A DNA stretch of 39,348 bases from Batkoa obscura. Lineage: Eukaryota; Entomophthoromycota; Entomophthoromycetes; Entomophthorales; Batkoaceae. The notes under the pieces were generated by a model. The model was not told the origin of the DNA and ran no database searches. It worked only from the letters and a program-made list of their open reading frames with translations. A program made the translations under genes and the position numbers. Of the stretch, positions 11,359-22,668 are shown one piece after another; position 1 is the first letter of the stretch; each line of letters opens with the position of its first letter. Location of the stretch: assembly GCA_030770535.1 (NCBI GenBank), contig JASVEC010000158.1, positions 1-39,348 of the forward strand, given 5' to 3'.

Positions 11359-11872
11359 AGGGGGTTATGATGGTATTTTTGATTCTTATTTTGCCAAAAA
11401 AAACTATTTTTATAATATAATATTAAACTTGTCTTTAATAATTGGGAAATAATGAGCCATCAATTTCATCCACATTTTGATGCTTCATAATTCAATACCA
11501 AATCAACTCATTCTGGGATATAATTATCAAGCTATTTTAATAAAACTTATGAATATTTCAATTGCCATGTTCTATTTTTTTAGTTGATTAGACGATCTTT
11601 CGATTCACTTTCTTATATCAACATTAAACTATATTTAATAATGTCTTGTTAGTATCATACTTTTTCAGTATTCTATAAATATTATAAGAGTTTAATGTTT
11701 TGATAAAAAAAAGTTTATAAAAACTTATTTTGAGTATACTAAAAATAGCAATAATGCTTGAACTAAAAAACCATTTCTAAGCATTCAAAAGTTTAACAAT
11801 AGATAAAATCAAAATATAAGTATAAACCAATACGTTAGGTGCATTTATTAAAATATATTAACACATAAAAGT
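11359..11872. other. Convergent intergenic region
   Basis: About 510 bases between two converging genes (Mpe1 on plus, BAP31 on minus). The sequence is AT-rich, with no ORF or repeat that I recognise. It should contain both polyadenylation regions. Confidence 0.55.
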
Positions 11873-12805
11873 TTAAGCAGCTTTAGCTTTCTTTATTTCT
11901 TCTTGGATTTTAGAGTATTCTTTTTGTTGATCATCAATCTTCTTTTTTAAATTATCAAAATCAGCAGATTTTTCTTTAGCTAAAAGTAATTCATCGTTAA
12001 GACGATCTAGTTCTTTAACTTGTTCATCGAACTTTTGGCTAATTTCGGATCCGTTAGGTGCCTAACAATTATTATTAGAATTAAAATCTATAAAATTTAT
12101 AGCTAATACATTTGATTCTAAGATGGTTAACTTTTCTTTAGTGTTTAAAAGCTCTATAATTTGTTCGAAGGTATAATTCAAAATACTAATAAAAGATTAG
12201 GAATAACGTTTGTTAAGGCAAATTATCTTACAATGAAAGGAACATAGTGATTCCGCACAAATATCTAGTATAAGATTAAAAAACGAAAATGGTAGTATAA
12301 TTAAATATTATTACACGTTACGTTGAGCAAAAAACTTTTTAACTTGAATAGATGTATCTGTACGAACATCAACAGTGCCCTCAGTAATCTCACCTTTCTC
12401 TAATGCCTTATTCAAACCATTTATAGAATCTTTACAACATTAAATAATTATTAAATTAAAAGATATATTTCTACCTATAAATAAAATAAAGATGAAACTA
12501 AGAAAATTAGTTAATAATCAAATAAATAATAAATTAGTTTACACTCCAACAATTTTGAGGGTATATTGAACTCGACTGATCACATTATTCTTAATCCATA
12601 CCAGCATCCTTTGACGCATAGTATTTGGCAATGGGATCTTTACAATTAAAAGTTAAAATACAAACCAAAAAACCAAAAAACTTTATACCATCAAGCCAAT
12701 ATAAGTAATAATCTATAGTAACGTTTAGTATTATATCATTTAAATGGATTCAATGTTTACCTCTGACACTAAAAGTCCAAATACAAATTTGTGATACAAA
12801 GCCAT
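11873..12805 (-). CDS. BAP31/Yet-family ER membrane protein with micro-exons
   Basis: An ER membrane protein of the BCAP31 / yeast Yet1-Yet3 family, which escorts membrane proteins out of the ER. It was absent from simple ORF reading because every exon is short. Exons in transcript order: 12805-12761, 12712-12689, 12637-12543, 12497-12475, 12429-12315, 12264-12232, 12185-12110 and 12061-11873. They join in frame to 199 aa. The start gives MALYHKFVFGLLVSE, then IITYIGLM from a 24-nt exon, completing the first membrane segment. Next come IPLPNTMRQRMLVWIKNN (the family's PLP motif), VGVFIFILFIDSINGLNKA (second segment, part from a 23-nt exon), KKFFAQRNVYLCGITMFLS (third segment), and a C-terminal coiled coil ending EEIKKAKAA. 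No KKxx retrieval signal is seen at the end. The model rests on family fit and canonical gt/ag at every junction. Confidence 0.85.
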
Positions 12806-13786
12806 TTTTAAATTAATCAAAAGCAATTGTTGAGTTTTAATATTTATAGTATAACTCCTATGACGTAACAATTAGGGAATGGAATTTTTCTAATTTTTTT
12901 ATTATGACCAAACATATTTTTTATCAAGTAGGAAAGATTAACCAATGAAGTTGACTTTTAAATCATTATTGCTTGTCTTAGTAAAAAATAAATGTCTAAA
13001 AAAATGGTGATAAAGTTTAAATTCATTGTTCATTATTTGGGTCATCACAACTTAAATTTCATATTTGAATGTTTTAACTCGGTAAATCTCATACTTTCAA
13101 TTTTTCACTACTTTAGTTTAGCATAGCGTTTTAAAAATTTTCTTAGTTTTTAGTTTTGTATACAATGTTTTCAACATATTACAGGCTACTTCAAAATAAT
13201 ATAAATAAAATTATTGATTTTTTAAATAGTTGTTAAAAATGAAAGTAGACAAAATGTAAAAATTACACTTGTTCAATTTTTTGAGATAACTATGATAGGT
13301 TGAAAATATTATATTAAGAGGCAAAAGTTTTTAAATACTCCTTCAAACTCAACTATCTATATCTATTATAAAAAGATTTTTTAGTAATCATATACTTATG
13401 TTATAATAGTTGAATTAAATTAACAAAATAAACAAAAAAATCATTCTAAGTATTCTTTATTAGGAACTTTTTATTTTTTTGCTTAAAATTTTATTAAATG
13501 TATTTTTGAGCTCATAGATAATTATGAGAAATCAAGCTATAAAAAAGAACTTATATTTTAAATGTTTTAAATTAAATCAGATAAAAATTAAATAGCTAAT
13601 AAAAAAACTACTATTTAATTATAAGAAACATTACTTCTATACTTAATATCTATATTTAGTAGTTATTATAAAAAATTATTCTTAACATTATTATTTTTAT
13701 CTTCTATAATAAAATTTAGTTATTTTAAATTTTAAACTTTTACAAATACAACTGTAAAAAAATTATTATTTTAGTTTTTTGTATTG
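12806..13786. other. Gene-poor region left of the inverted relic
   Basis: About 980 bases of AT-rich sequence with no recognisable gene. CCAAT at 12942-12946 lies 137 bases upstream of the minus-strand BAP31 start and may belong to its promoter. Confidence 0.5.
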
Positions 13787-14260
13787 TGAAATCTGGTACT
13801 CAGTGGTTGGAGTTAAAAGCAATTTTTGCTTGATTAATTAATTATAAGTCGAAGGGTTTTAGTTTATGTAACCAAGATAGTTTTGAATTATGAACAACAG
13901 CATATAATAAGTTATGGATATGTAAGATAAATCAAATAGATGATACTGTTGTAAAATTTATATGAAATATTATAAGAAAGATCTAGCAACTTTATTAAAA
14001 GTACAACATCAGGAGATAATTCAGTTAGAAAGCCTTGAGTTATTATGTTCTATAGTCTCTTTTATACTCCAACAAGTATGGATATCAAAACGGGGAGATA
14101 ATATCCTTCAGAGTCATGTGACAGAAATCCTCATACCAAATCAAGATAAGGGCTTGGGATTGATTGTGCCTGGACTCGAGAACATAATGACCTAAGTGAT
14201 TCTTTGTTATAATTAATCATAGAGCTGACAAAGTGATATTTCATGATTATAAACTAAAAT
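13787..14260 (+). mobile_element. Retroelement relic, left arm of an inverted duplication
   Basis: An old, broken retroelement fragment. It carries a short open stretch at 13962-14195 whose end (GLGLIVPGLENIM) resembles the close of the RNase H region in DIRS-like or Ty3-like pol genes. The family call is tentative. The same sequence is present in reverse at 15240-15712. The central ~230 bases (14000-14227) look identical between arms, whereas both flanks have drifted considerably, so the insertion itself is old. It looks clearly dead, with several breaks. Confidence 0.45.
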
Positions 14261-14742
14261 AGCCTTTTATTAAATGATTGTATTATTAAATATTAAAAAT
14301 AAGTTTTAGAAGTCTAGTTACTAATATTCAAATATATTTTAAAAAGCTTTAATATAGTAACTATAATTTTAATAAAGTTAAATATTAAGATAAGTTTAAA
14401 TAAACTATTAATTAGTATACTAGTATTCTTATAAAGATTATTTATGAAGGTTTAAAATAGATAATTATTATATATTTATTATTAGAATAGTTATTAAAAT
14501 TATAAAATAACTTTCTTTTATAAAATGTTTTTATAAAAATTAGGTAAATGCATTAAATTTAAAAAAGTATAGTATAATGAAAACTGTTCATGCATATTAA
14601 AAAATCTAAAATTAGGATGAATATGCTAACACAGAGTGGAAAAGTTATTAAATAGATTATTAGAACTAATTTTAAGATGAATATATATAATTTAATAAAT
14701 TTGGTATTAATACTAGTGGTAGTCAGGCTTTTGTAATAATGT

Positions 14743-14843
14743 TGGTGATGTTTTTTTTGATTTCATTATTTTTCCATTTTCTAAGCGCTATTTGAGTGGA
14801 AAGATTGTTAATAGAATTCTTAAACACAAAAAAACATCCCCAT
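14743..14843 (+). mobile_element. MITE, GGGGATGT-TIR family, copy 2
   Basis: About 101 bp; the left end is decayed (GGTGATGTTTTTTTTG) and the right end is AAAACATCCCCAT. It keeps the core GCGCTATTTGAGTGGAAA. It lies in the spacer of the large inverted repeat. Confidence 0.75.
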
Positions 14844-14937
14844 TTGTTATTAAAAATAGATGTTGTTTTATAAACAAATAAATTAAGTAGAGCTTGATGT
14901 AAGTTATTTTTTTAATTTTAAAAACAGGATCTAGCTG

Positions 14938-15044
14938 AATATGAGAATTTGTTTTTTTGTTTGAGAACTTAACTAGAAATTTTTCCACTCAAATAGCCCT
15001 TAAGAAATGGAAAAAGTAATGAAACCAAAAAACACCCCCGTATA
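14938..15044 (-). mobile_element. MITE, GGGGATGT-TIR family, copy 3
   Basis: About 107 bp in reverse orientation; the right end is ACACCCCCGTATA, and the core TTTTTCCACTCAAATAG is present. The left end is diverged. It lies in the spacer of the large inverted repeat. Confidence 0.7.
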
Positions 15045-15126
15045 AAATCTAGATTTATTTTTAAATTTAATAGTGTTATTGTTAAGATTCTATATATTAT
15101 ATCTGAGTAGTTTTTTATGATTAAAC

Positions 15127-15232
15127 ATATGAGGATGTGTTTTTTGTGTTTAAGAATTCTATTAACAATCTTTCCACTCAAATAGCGCTTAGAAAATGGA
15201 AAAATAATGAAACTAAAAAAAACAGCTCCATA
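15127..15232 (-). mobile_element. MITE, GGGGATGT-TIR family, copy 4
   Basis: About 106 bp in reverse orientation; it starts ATATGAGGATGTG and ends ACAGCTCCATAT, with the core TTTCCACTCAAATAGCGCTT. It is the third copy within the spacer of the large inverted repeat. Confidence 0.75.
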
Positions 15233-15239
15233 TTAATCT

Positions 15240-15712
15240 TGTGAAATATTATGGAATACTGCTTTATCAGCTCTATGATTAATTATAACAAAGAATCACT
15301 TAGGTCATTATGTTCTCGAGTCCAGGCACAATCAATCCCAAGCCCTTATCTTGATTTGGTATGAGGATTTCTGTCACATGACTCTGAAGGATATTATCTC
15401 CCCGTTTTGATATCCATACTTGTTGGAGTATAAAAGAGACTATAGAACATAATAACTCAAGGCTTTCTAACTGAATTATCTCCTGATGTTGTACTTTTAA
15501 CAGAGCCACTAAATTCTCTTAATAGTAATTTAGGTAGATTTTACAGTAGTATCATCTATTCTATTGTCTTACATAGTCTATAGCATATTACTTGCTATTA
15601 TTTGCAACTTAAGTCTACCTTAGTCACATAAACTAAGATCTTCCGACTTACAGTATAGTCAATAAGTAGTAATTGTTTTGGCTCCATTCACTGAATATCA
15701 GATTTCACACAA
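15240..15712 (-). mobile_element. Retroelement relic, right arm of an inverted duplication
   Basis: The reverse-complement partner of 13787-14260. A short open stretch on the minus strand (15300-15509) encodes nearly the same peptide as the left arm. It is an old, broken fragment of a probable DIRS/Ty3-like pol. The centre matches the left arm without visible differences while the flanks are diverged. Confidence 0.45.
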
Positions 15713-16104
15713 TTTTATAGTTAAATTAATTCTAATTTGTATAGTAAATTAAGTTAACTTCAAGTAATTTTGCTATTAAAAGCTGTTGTATTTTTGAATT
15801 TAAGTACAACTAATTTAAAACTTTCTATTTAGATTTACTACAAAATTTTTACAGTATGATTATAAAAATAATATTTTTGTATTTTAATATCTACATTTAA
15901 CAATTATAATAAAGAATAACTATTGTATTTTTATATACAATTATTTAATTAAAGTATAAAATTTTTTTAACATGGTAATTTAAAACTTTCTTTAAATTAT
16001 TTTTTAATATTATATACTTTAATCAAATTATTAAACTTTATAGTATTTTATGTAAATTTTATATTTTGAGTTATATAGTCAAAATGAACTTTAATTTATA
16101 AACA

Positions 16105-16213
16105 TAATGTGGGGCTGTATTTTTGTGTTTGAGAATTTTACTAACAAATTTTCCACTCAAATAGCACTTAAAAGATAGAAAAAGTGATGAAGCCAAAAAA
16201 AATACCCCCATAT
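16105..16213 (-). mobile_element. MITE, GGGGATGT-TIR family, copy 5
   Basis: About 109 bp in reverse orientation; the left end is TAATGTGGGGCTGT and the right end is ATACCCCCATA. The core reads TTTTCCACTCAAATAGCACTT. Confidence 0.75.
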
Positions 16214-16312
16214 GCAATTTTTATGCAAATCATAGGAAATAAATGAAAAAATACTTTTTTATTTAAACTAATTGAAATAAAAGTTTTAATGACTTATTAT
16301 ATAATAAGCTAT

Positions 16313-16421
16313 TATATGGGGATGTTTTTTTTGGCTTCATCACTCTTTTGATTTTTCAGGTACTATTTAAGTAGAAAGATTATTAATAAAATTCTTAAAC
16401 ACAAAAATACATCCACATATA
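16313..16421 (+). mobile_element. MITE, GGGGATGT-TIR family, copy 6
   Basis: 109 bp, from TATATGGGGATGTTTTTTTT to ATACATCCACATATA. Perfect TA flanks around TATGGGG...CCACATA suggest a TA target duplication, as made by Tc1/mariner-type transposases. The core is slightly diverged (TACTATTTAAGTAGAAAGAT). Confidence 0.8.
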
Positions 16422-17056
16422 CATAAAATAGCTTTGTTTTTTAGGTTTATTTATATTAATGGATGTTTATTAATTATTTGGTTTTTATTTAATTTTATTT
16501 GGTTTGATTTAAAGCATTTAAAATATAACTTTCACTTTTCATAAATTAATTTTTTATAATTATTTATAAGCTTAAAAATTTATTATTAAAGTTTGATTTT
16601 TAATTATTAAAAATTTTAATAGTTGAATTTTGTCTAATTTAGTTTCTACAAAAATTGCAAACCAAGTATAAAATGCTATTAAGTTAGATGTTTTCTTAAT
16701 TTTATATTATATAAGAATATTTTTTATCCAGTATTCATTTAAAAAAAACTTAACACTATGCTATATATAAAATGGACAAAAAAGCAAATTACAAAATTTT
16801 ACAATTTTAACTGACTTTTTATTAAACCTACATATATTAAAATCAAAAAAACAAATTATTTATAGTGAGAATATTCAAACATAAAAATCACAACTGTAGA
16901 ATCAAATTAATGCAGTTAATAGTAACAAAAACTTGGCAAAAAAAAGAAAATTTTGTATTATGATTGGCTTATTTTATGAGCATCTCATTCAATCCAAAAA
17001 AATTCCATGACATAAGTTGTCAGATTCATCTATGATTCTTAGCTTTTATTATCAAA
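16422..17056. other. Intergenic, TFIIF promoter side
   Basis: About 635 AT-rich bases after the last MITE of the desert. Apart from an inverted CCAAT at 16963-16969, I see nothing to annotate. Confidence 0.5.
16963..16969 (-). promoter_or_regulatory. CCAAT box (ATTGGCT) upstream of TFIIF large subunit
   Basis: ATTGGCT, 94 bases before the ATG at 17057. It has the same orientation and nearly the same spacing as the sites before the CHCH and Mpe1 genes. Confidence 0.45.
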
Positions 17057-19156
17057 ATGGATGAAGTCAACAAAAAAAAGGAGGATGAAAAAAACAATTC
17101 TGGAGATGATAAATCAACAAAAGAGCCTACATACTGGTATCAGCAACCTGAAGTAGTGCCTGGACCTCTTCCAATATTAAGTCGTCCGGAGAGAAACAAA
17201 AACAATGTTGCAGCAGAAGAGATTGCCCCCAATATTTTCATTAAAGACCCAAAGTCTTTACCTACCGACTTATCCAAGTTCCAAAGACCAAGGGGATACT
17301 ATGAACAACTTAAAGCTGATCCTGAACTAGTCGCTCCTCCTTATGAGGAGCCAAAACTCATCGGCTCGAAGCCCAAACTTGGGTTAACAGTTAGAAAGAA
17401 AAAATTATACAGCGATAAACCAACTCCAGATGGTATAGGAAGGCATGTGATGCAGATCCGCAACGCAGATGACATCAAAGACCTTGAAGCTCCTTTGAAA
17501 TTAATTCGTAAAGAAGTTCGCCTTTATGCTGAGAAAACTAAAGAAGAACTCGCAGAGATAGCTAAAAATGAAGCTAAGAATCTTGGAACAGGCGGTGGTG
17601 CGAATGCTAAAGGAGGAGCCTCACAAGGAGGTACAGGATACAATAAGCAAAATATGTTCAAGAAAAAGACAATTCAGATTTTTGAGCATGATAAAGAAGC
17701 TCGAGAAATAAAATTACGTGAAGCGCTGCCTTGGGTTGTAGCAGATGCAAATGGTATTGAACATCTTAAAGGAAAACACGATGAAGAGGAAGACATTCGT
17801 TATATTGCTTTAATTAAAGGAAAAAATGGAAGAACATATATCAAAAAAGTAGATCGCATTTATAATTTTACTTACCGTCCACCAACCAGTGAGCTTACCC
17901 TAGAGCAAAAAGAAAATCTCATTAGAGTGAGAAACAAAACCAAGAAAGGAGGAAGTCTCAAGTCTAAAATTGGTGATGCTCTTAAGAGTATGTTAAAGAA
18001 AGATAAAGAATCAGATGTAACTGCTAGTGCATTTGGCGGGTACAATCCTCTTAAACTTAAAACAGTACATGGAGCACAAAACTATAGTGATTTTAACAAT
18101 GGCCGTGGGGAAGATATGGAGGAGGTTGACTACGATGAAGATTTTCAAGATGATGATGAAGGAGTTGCTGCAGATGACATTGATGAGGATACAAAAGCCT
18201 TTGAAGATAGAGTTAAGAAAAGCCAACAGCGTTTGAATCCTGCTGGATATTTCGATGATGACATGTTTGGAGAGGATAAGGATGAAGGTAGTAAGTCTGA
18301 AAACAACAAAGAAGACGAAGAGGAAGATAGCGAGAATGTAGCCGAAGAAATTGAAGAGCAGATAATTGAAGAACAAATGGCTGATCTCAGTAACAACAAC
18401 GCGAATGATTCTGATTCTTCATTTAACGAATCAGACATTGAAAAGATGGATACTGCGGTTGAAAATAAGCGTGATGCACAAAAAGCGTTAGCAAATGGAT
18501 CTCCCGTAAGTAAATCAGGATTGAAAAAGAGAGAAGCATCTAAACTTAAGTTAGAATCTAGAAAAGGGTCAAAAGGAAAAAAGGCAGAATCTAGCTCCAA
18601 ACCAGCTAGTACAAACCAAAGCGGTCTTAAACGTGGAACTAAAAATACTAGCCAAGCTATTCAAAATGTACTTCAACGCCAAAAATTAGATGAAAAGAGA
18701 GCAAGAGATTTACAAACTGATCCAATTGCTAGAGCTAGAGCAGCTGCAAATCAGCCACTTAGACCATCACCACTTTCTCAAACTACCACTCTTAACCCTT
18801 CCTCTCAATCAAAGAGGCCAGCTGATGGAGCATTAGATGCGAACAAACAACCTAGGCAAAAGGTGTCACAAAGTCCAAACAGTCAAAACTCAGAATCAAG
18901 AAACCGAGCTACAGTTTCAAATGCAGGTACTGATTTGCAAAGCCTATTTCAACCTAAAAATGTTGTAAAGATTGTTGAAGAAAACCCTGGTATTACTCCA
19001 GTTCAAGTATATGAGAAGTTTAAAAAAAAACACAATCTTGAAGAGGCCTCGGAAGAGGATTTAGCTATTCTTCGTAAGTTTATATCCAAAGTTATTACCA
19101 GAGATCCAGGGACTAACAAGGCTGTTGTTAAAGAGAAGTTTAGATCTCTAAGATAA
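17057..19156 (+). CDS. TFG1: TFIIF large subunit (RAP74/Tfg1)
   Basis: General transcription factor IIF alpha subunit, which binds RNA polymerase II and stabilises the initiation complex. A single exon of 699 codons. Residues around 205-300 carry the TFIIF-alpha dimerisation core (NMFKKKTIQIFEHDKEAREI, then LPWVVADANGIEHLKGK and RTYIKKVDRIYNFTYRP). A long charged linker follows, acidic at about 365-470 and Lys/Ser-rich to about 620. The C-terminal ~70 residues form the conserved winged helix that binds the FCP1/TFIIB side (NVVKIVEENPGITPVQVYEK, then EDLAILRKFISKVITRD). An N-terminal block with YWYQQPEVVPGPLPILSRP precedes the core. The lack of introns is unusual beside the intron-rich neighbours. 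Length is between human (517 aa) and yeast (735 aa). Confidence 0.93.
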   Translation: MDEVNKKKEDEKNNSGDDKSTKEPTYWYQQPEVVPGPLPILSRPERNKNNVAAEEIAPNIFIKDPKSLPTDLSKFQRPRGYYEQLKADPELVAPPYEEPKLIGSKPKLGLTVRKKKLYSDKPTPDGIGRHVMQIRNADDIKDLEAPLKLIRKEVRLYAEKTKEELAEIAKNEAKNLGTGGGANAKGGASQGGTGYNKQNMFKKKTIQIFEHDKEAREIKLREALPWVVADANGIEHLKGKHDEEEDIRYIALIKGKNGRTYIKKVDRIYNFTYRPPTSELTLEQKENLIRVRNKTKKGGSLKSKIGDALKSMLKKDKESDVTASAFGGYNPLKLKTVHGAQNYSDFNNGRGEDMEEVDYDEDFQDDDEGVAADDIDEDTKAFEDRVKKSQQRLNPAGYFDDDMFGEDKDEGSKSENNKEDEEEDSENVAEEIEEQIIEEQMADLSNNNANDSDSSFNESDIEKMDTAVENKRDAQKALANGSPVSKSGLKKREASKLKLESRKGSKGKKAESSSKPASTNQSGLKRGTKNTSQAIQNVLQRQKLDEKRARDLQTDPIARARAAANQPLRPSPLSQTTTLNPSSQSKRPADGALDANKQPRQKVSQSPNSQNSESRNRATVSNAGTDLQSLFQPKNVVKIVEENPGITPVQVYEKFKKKHNLEEASEEDLAILRKFISKVITRDPGTNKAVVKEKFRSLR

Positions 19157-19948
19157 AGGCTAGGTGATTGTAAGATTCAATTTTGGAAGTAATTGATGGA
19201 GCTTTAGCTTATTAATAGCTAGCATTATTAGTTTTAGTTTTTTCAATATTAAAGCAATTTGAGGTCATGTTAGTATTTATTACCTGTTATTTTTAACGAT
19301 TTTTTAATTAATTTATATTTATGTTTAAACAAAAATATTATTAATAATATTAAAACATTTCTTTACTATCATTGTAAGTAAAATTTAATAGAATGTCCAA
19401 AACAAATGTATTTGGAAGTTTACATATTGTATATTTTGTATATACACTAGATGTTCATTAGGCATGTTAGCACTGTCTAGATAGCGATCAGATCCTTTGT
19501 TACGAGAGGGAAAAGGAGGTTTTTACTACTATCAGAAAAGCAGTGGTCATATCTTAATGTGTATAATTATAGTAGCCTTGCTTATCAGTTATAGCTATGA
19601 TATTAACTAATTTTGTTGGATATAATTGTAGCTTCCTTATATGAGTCTTAAAACTTTACACATTATTGAATCCAAATCAATAGCTTTTTAATTCATTGAT
19701 ATATATTCAACTATTAATTTTTATTAGTTCTTACTGTAAGTGTTTTGAAAGCATTAACTGTAATCTATTCTAAAAAAAGTAAATTTGAGTTAAATGCTGA
19801 CCAACTTTGAGCCACAAAAGAATTTTGATTTCACTCAAACTTATTGGCTAGCTTTAAAATTAGATTTTACCTAATTAAACTAACCAAAAATTTCGACTAA
19901 TTTAAAGACTCATTTTATATCATATCTAGCTTGGTCCTAATTCAATAA
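19157..19948. other. Intergenic, SAPS gene promoter side
   Basis: About 790 AT-rich bases with no gene visible. ATTGGCT at 19843-19849 precedes the next ATG by 106 bases. Confidence 0.5.
19843..19849 (-). promoter_or_regulatory. CCAAT box (ATTGGCT) upstream of SAPS gene
   Basis: ATTGGCT, 106 bases upstream of the ATG at 19949, one of the recurring sites of this kind in the window. Confidence 0.4.
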
Positions 19949-22668
19949 ATGTTTAGTCGACTCTTAGCTTCAGCAGTGGATGCTTTAGTTCCACAGATCA
20001 AATCCAACCTAGAACTTCTTCAATATAACTGGGACGACATACACCATTTTTTAATTAATATTGGGCAGAGTAAGTTTAATGTAAAAGGATAATAGATAAC
20101 TAATTATGGTACAGATAACATCAATGTTCACATCAAAGAAACAAATATCAGCCAAAATCTAAAAGCAATTATAAGACTAGTTAAGGAAGACTCACGTTCA
20201 AGCAAAAACGTTTCAACAGGTATGCAATGTTTGGATTATATATTGCAAGAAAGGGTATTGGGCATACTTACAGAATATGCTATCAAAGATGTAATTAATC
20301 TTTAACTTGACATTTTAATTAAGACTTGGACTTAATATTTAGTTAGATACCTAAAGGGTTAATTCACGAGGTGCTCAACTTATTTATCGAACTCTTTAAT
20401 CTTTTTCCTACCAAACTTTTGCCACAGCTAACAGCTAGAAAACCAATGTTAAAGATCATCCAACATTGTTTGAGCTTACATGAGAACGTTTTAATCAGCG
20501 AAGCCCATACAAGTCTCATATTGACTATAATTACCTCACTACATCTGCAACCTATGTTACTCCCACTGTTTACAGCAAAACCTAATAAGAAGGCAAGAAG
20601 GCCAAGTAGTATCAGCAGTTTTGCTAAAGTGAGTATAAATCAGTTTGTGATAAAGGTGATTATATTAGTATTTTTATTATTAGCTTATTTTCTAAATTGT
20701 ATAAGACTGAAAATTTAGCCCCAATAATGATATTTTTTGTTTCATTACAAAATTATATATGTTCAAATGGTGCATTAGGGGTACACTCTAGATCAGCTTT
20801 ATATGAACTTATATCTTTAATGTCCAATCATACAGATTCGATTACACTTTTGGTTGATGAACCTATATTTAAAGAGTTGATGGTAAATATTTATTTTAAT
20901 TTATTTATTTTAATTTTAATTTAATAATATATTTTAGTTAGAGCAATTGACGTTTCAATATTCATCTATGCCAACGAGTTTTAGTCGCAGGAAAATCATT
21001 CGACCAGAAAAAAGGAGATCCACGATAACACAAAAAGCTAAAATAGAAACATCATCGATTAAAGAGCGCAATATTATATTAATCGATACTTTTTTTGAAC
21101 TTTGGAAATTTGTTAATAATTTGATGAATACTTCGAATCATGTAGGTTGTTTTGTTATGAATTTTTTAGAAAACTAAAATTTCTTTTAGGATATTAAAGA
21201 ATATATTTTAAATGGTATCATTAAACCTTTTTTAAGTGGTGTTACATTGCCTGGATTTTTCCATAAGTAAATTTATAGTTTACCTTTAGTTTTTGGATAG
21301 CAATTATTTATATAAAGTACACCATCCATTGTATGTTCTCGTACAATGTATTTTTTAGATATGCTTACTGAATCATCGTCACATGACGTTTTTGATACAC
21401 TGATTGAGTTTATATGCCATTCTAAAGAACCTTGTATGGCTTTAGGCCCTAATGACGAGGTTTGTAATTTGTTATGATCCGTTATGAAATTAAAAATTGT
21501 CTAGGTGACCAATAAAACGGTGTTAGATTGTATATTATCAAAGTTTGAAGATAGTGATGATGAAGTAATAAAAACAAAGTATAGTTTAACATAATAATCT
21601 AATGTTTTGAAAAGATTAGCTTGGTATCAATGCAATTGTTTGATACTTTGCTCTGCTTAAATAATGCTAAAGTTTATAAAGCATTAGGGTTAAGTCAGGT
21701 AGAAATATCAGGGTGTAAAGTAAGTGATCCGGAGATCCTTCTAAAAGCTCCTATAAAGTAAGTTAAACAAGTAATAGACATAATTTTTTTACACTTTTCA
21801 TAGCTTTTTGAACCTCAGTATTCCAAATAATGCAACAGACCCAATCCTTAGAGATTTTTTACTTCTACTTAACCCTCATAATTCGGGTTTTGATGACTAT
21901 TTTTTAGATACTGTAGATCACATTTATCTATCTATCATGAGGTCATATAATAGCACAACTCCAATCAATGGGAATGAAAATAGCCCAGATTCTAAAGACG
22001 AAATTGATTTGCCATTACTATGGAAAATCATGTTAAAAGAGGCAGGAAGATTATCTCAAAGATCTCACGAAAGGATAACTTTAATTACGGGGATTATTAG
22101 CAAACTAATCAAATGTGATTTCAATACCATTGTATATCACTTAATGAAGGATACGATATTAGTAACGGAAGCTAATCAAAAAGAAGAAACATATAGTGAA
22201 TTAACTTACAATACAGTTCTAAGTCAACTTGTTGTACTCCTTCAAAGGGTATGCTTTAATATCAAACAAAAACAAAAATAAATGACTAATATTTAGGCCA
22301 TACGACATATCGAAGAAGAGATTAGCGCTCTGGGTAATGAAGCATGGAACGCGATCACAATCATTGATGCCTCTACCCCAAATGAAAATCCAACGCCAAC
22401 ACCGCCCAGTCCTACCGCTGCTTCATTAAAATTTAAGGACTTTAATGGACTAGGGGAACTGAAGCAACATTTTGGAATGTCTTCAAATCCGAAATCACCC
22501 ACATCACCAACCAAAGTTAAGTTTGGACCTAGAGTTGAAATACTGCAGTTTGTAGCACCAATCTATAAGGATAGGTTTTGGACTTATCTTATTTTGCAGG
22601 AGTTTTGTAAGGAAATGGCACTTTGTCTTACCGTCTATTGTTTTAATTTTGCTAATCAGTTTGAGTAG
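19949..22668 (+). CDS. SAPS-domain regulatory subunit of Sit4/PP6 phosphatase
   Basis: Homologue of yeast SAP155/185/190 and animal PPP6R, which direct the PP2A-like phosphatase Sit4/PP6. Exons: 19949-20069, 20115-20290, 20347-20628, 20706-20882, 20938-21141, 21190-21266, 21318-21459, 21505-21578, 21620-21757, 21804-22248 and 22297-22668. All junctions keep frame, giving about 735 aa. Typical parts are the start MFSRLLASAVDALVP, STGMQCLDYILQERVLGILT, IPKGLIHEVLNLFIELFNLF, PIMIFFVSLQNYICSNGALG, and AIRHIEEEISALGNEAWNAI near the C-terminus. A serine/proline-rich segment (NPKSPTSPTKVKFGP) follows; the last ~40 residues are unlike the family and could include a missed splice. Intron lengths run from 41 to 77 nt. 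Family call is strong; which paralogue cannot be told. Confidence 0.88.

Larger units (their letters stand above)
13787..15712. repeat. Large imperfect inverted repeat (arms ~470 bp, spacer ~980 bp)
   Basis: The left arm 13787-14260 matches the reverse complement of 15240-15712. Arm centres (14000-14227 against 15273-15502) appear identical by eye; the outer ~210 bases and the innermost ~35 bases agree only at perhaps two thirds of positions. The spacer holds three MITE copies and AT-rich sequence. Such a structure could form a long hairpin in single-stranded DNA or RNA. Confidence 0.85.

Noticed and set aside
14788-15181. Two overlapping minus-strand reading frames
   Set aside because: They run across MITE copies and AT-rich spacer, have no family resemblance and no start context.
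18011-18600. Long minus-strand frames within the TFIIF gene
   Set aside because: Ser/Phe-rich mirror of an acidic, Lys-rich coding region; the plus-strand protein is conserved.
20697-20924. ORF beginning MYKTENLAPIM as a separate gene
   Set aside because: It is an internal exon of the SAPS gene with the neighbouring introns read through.
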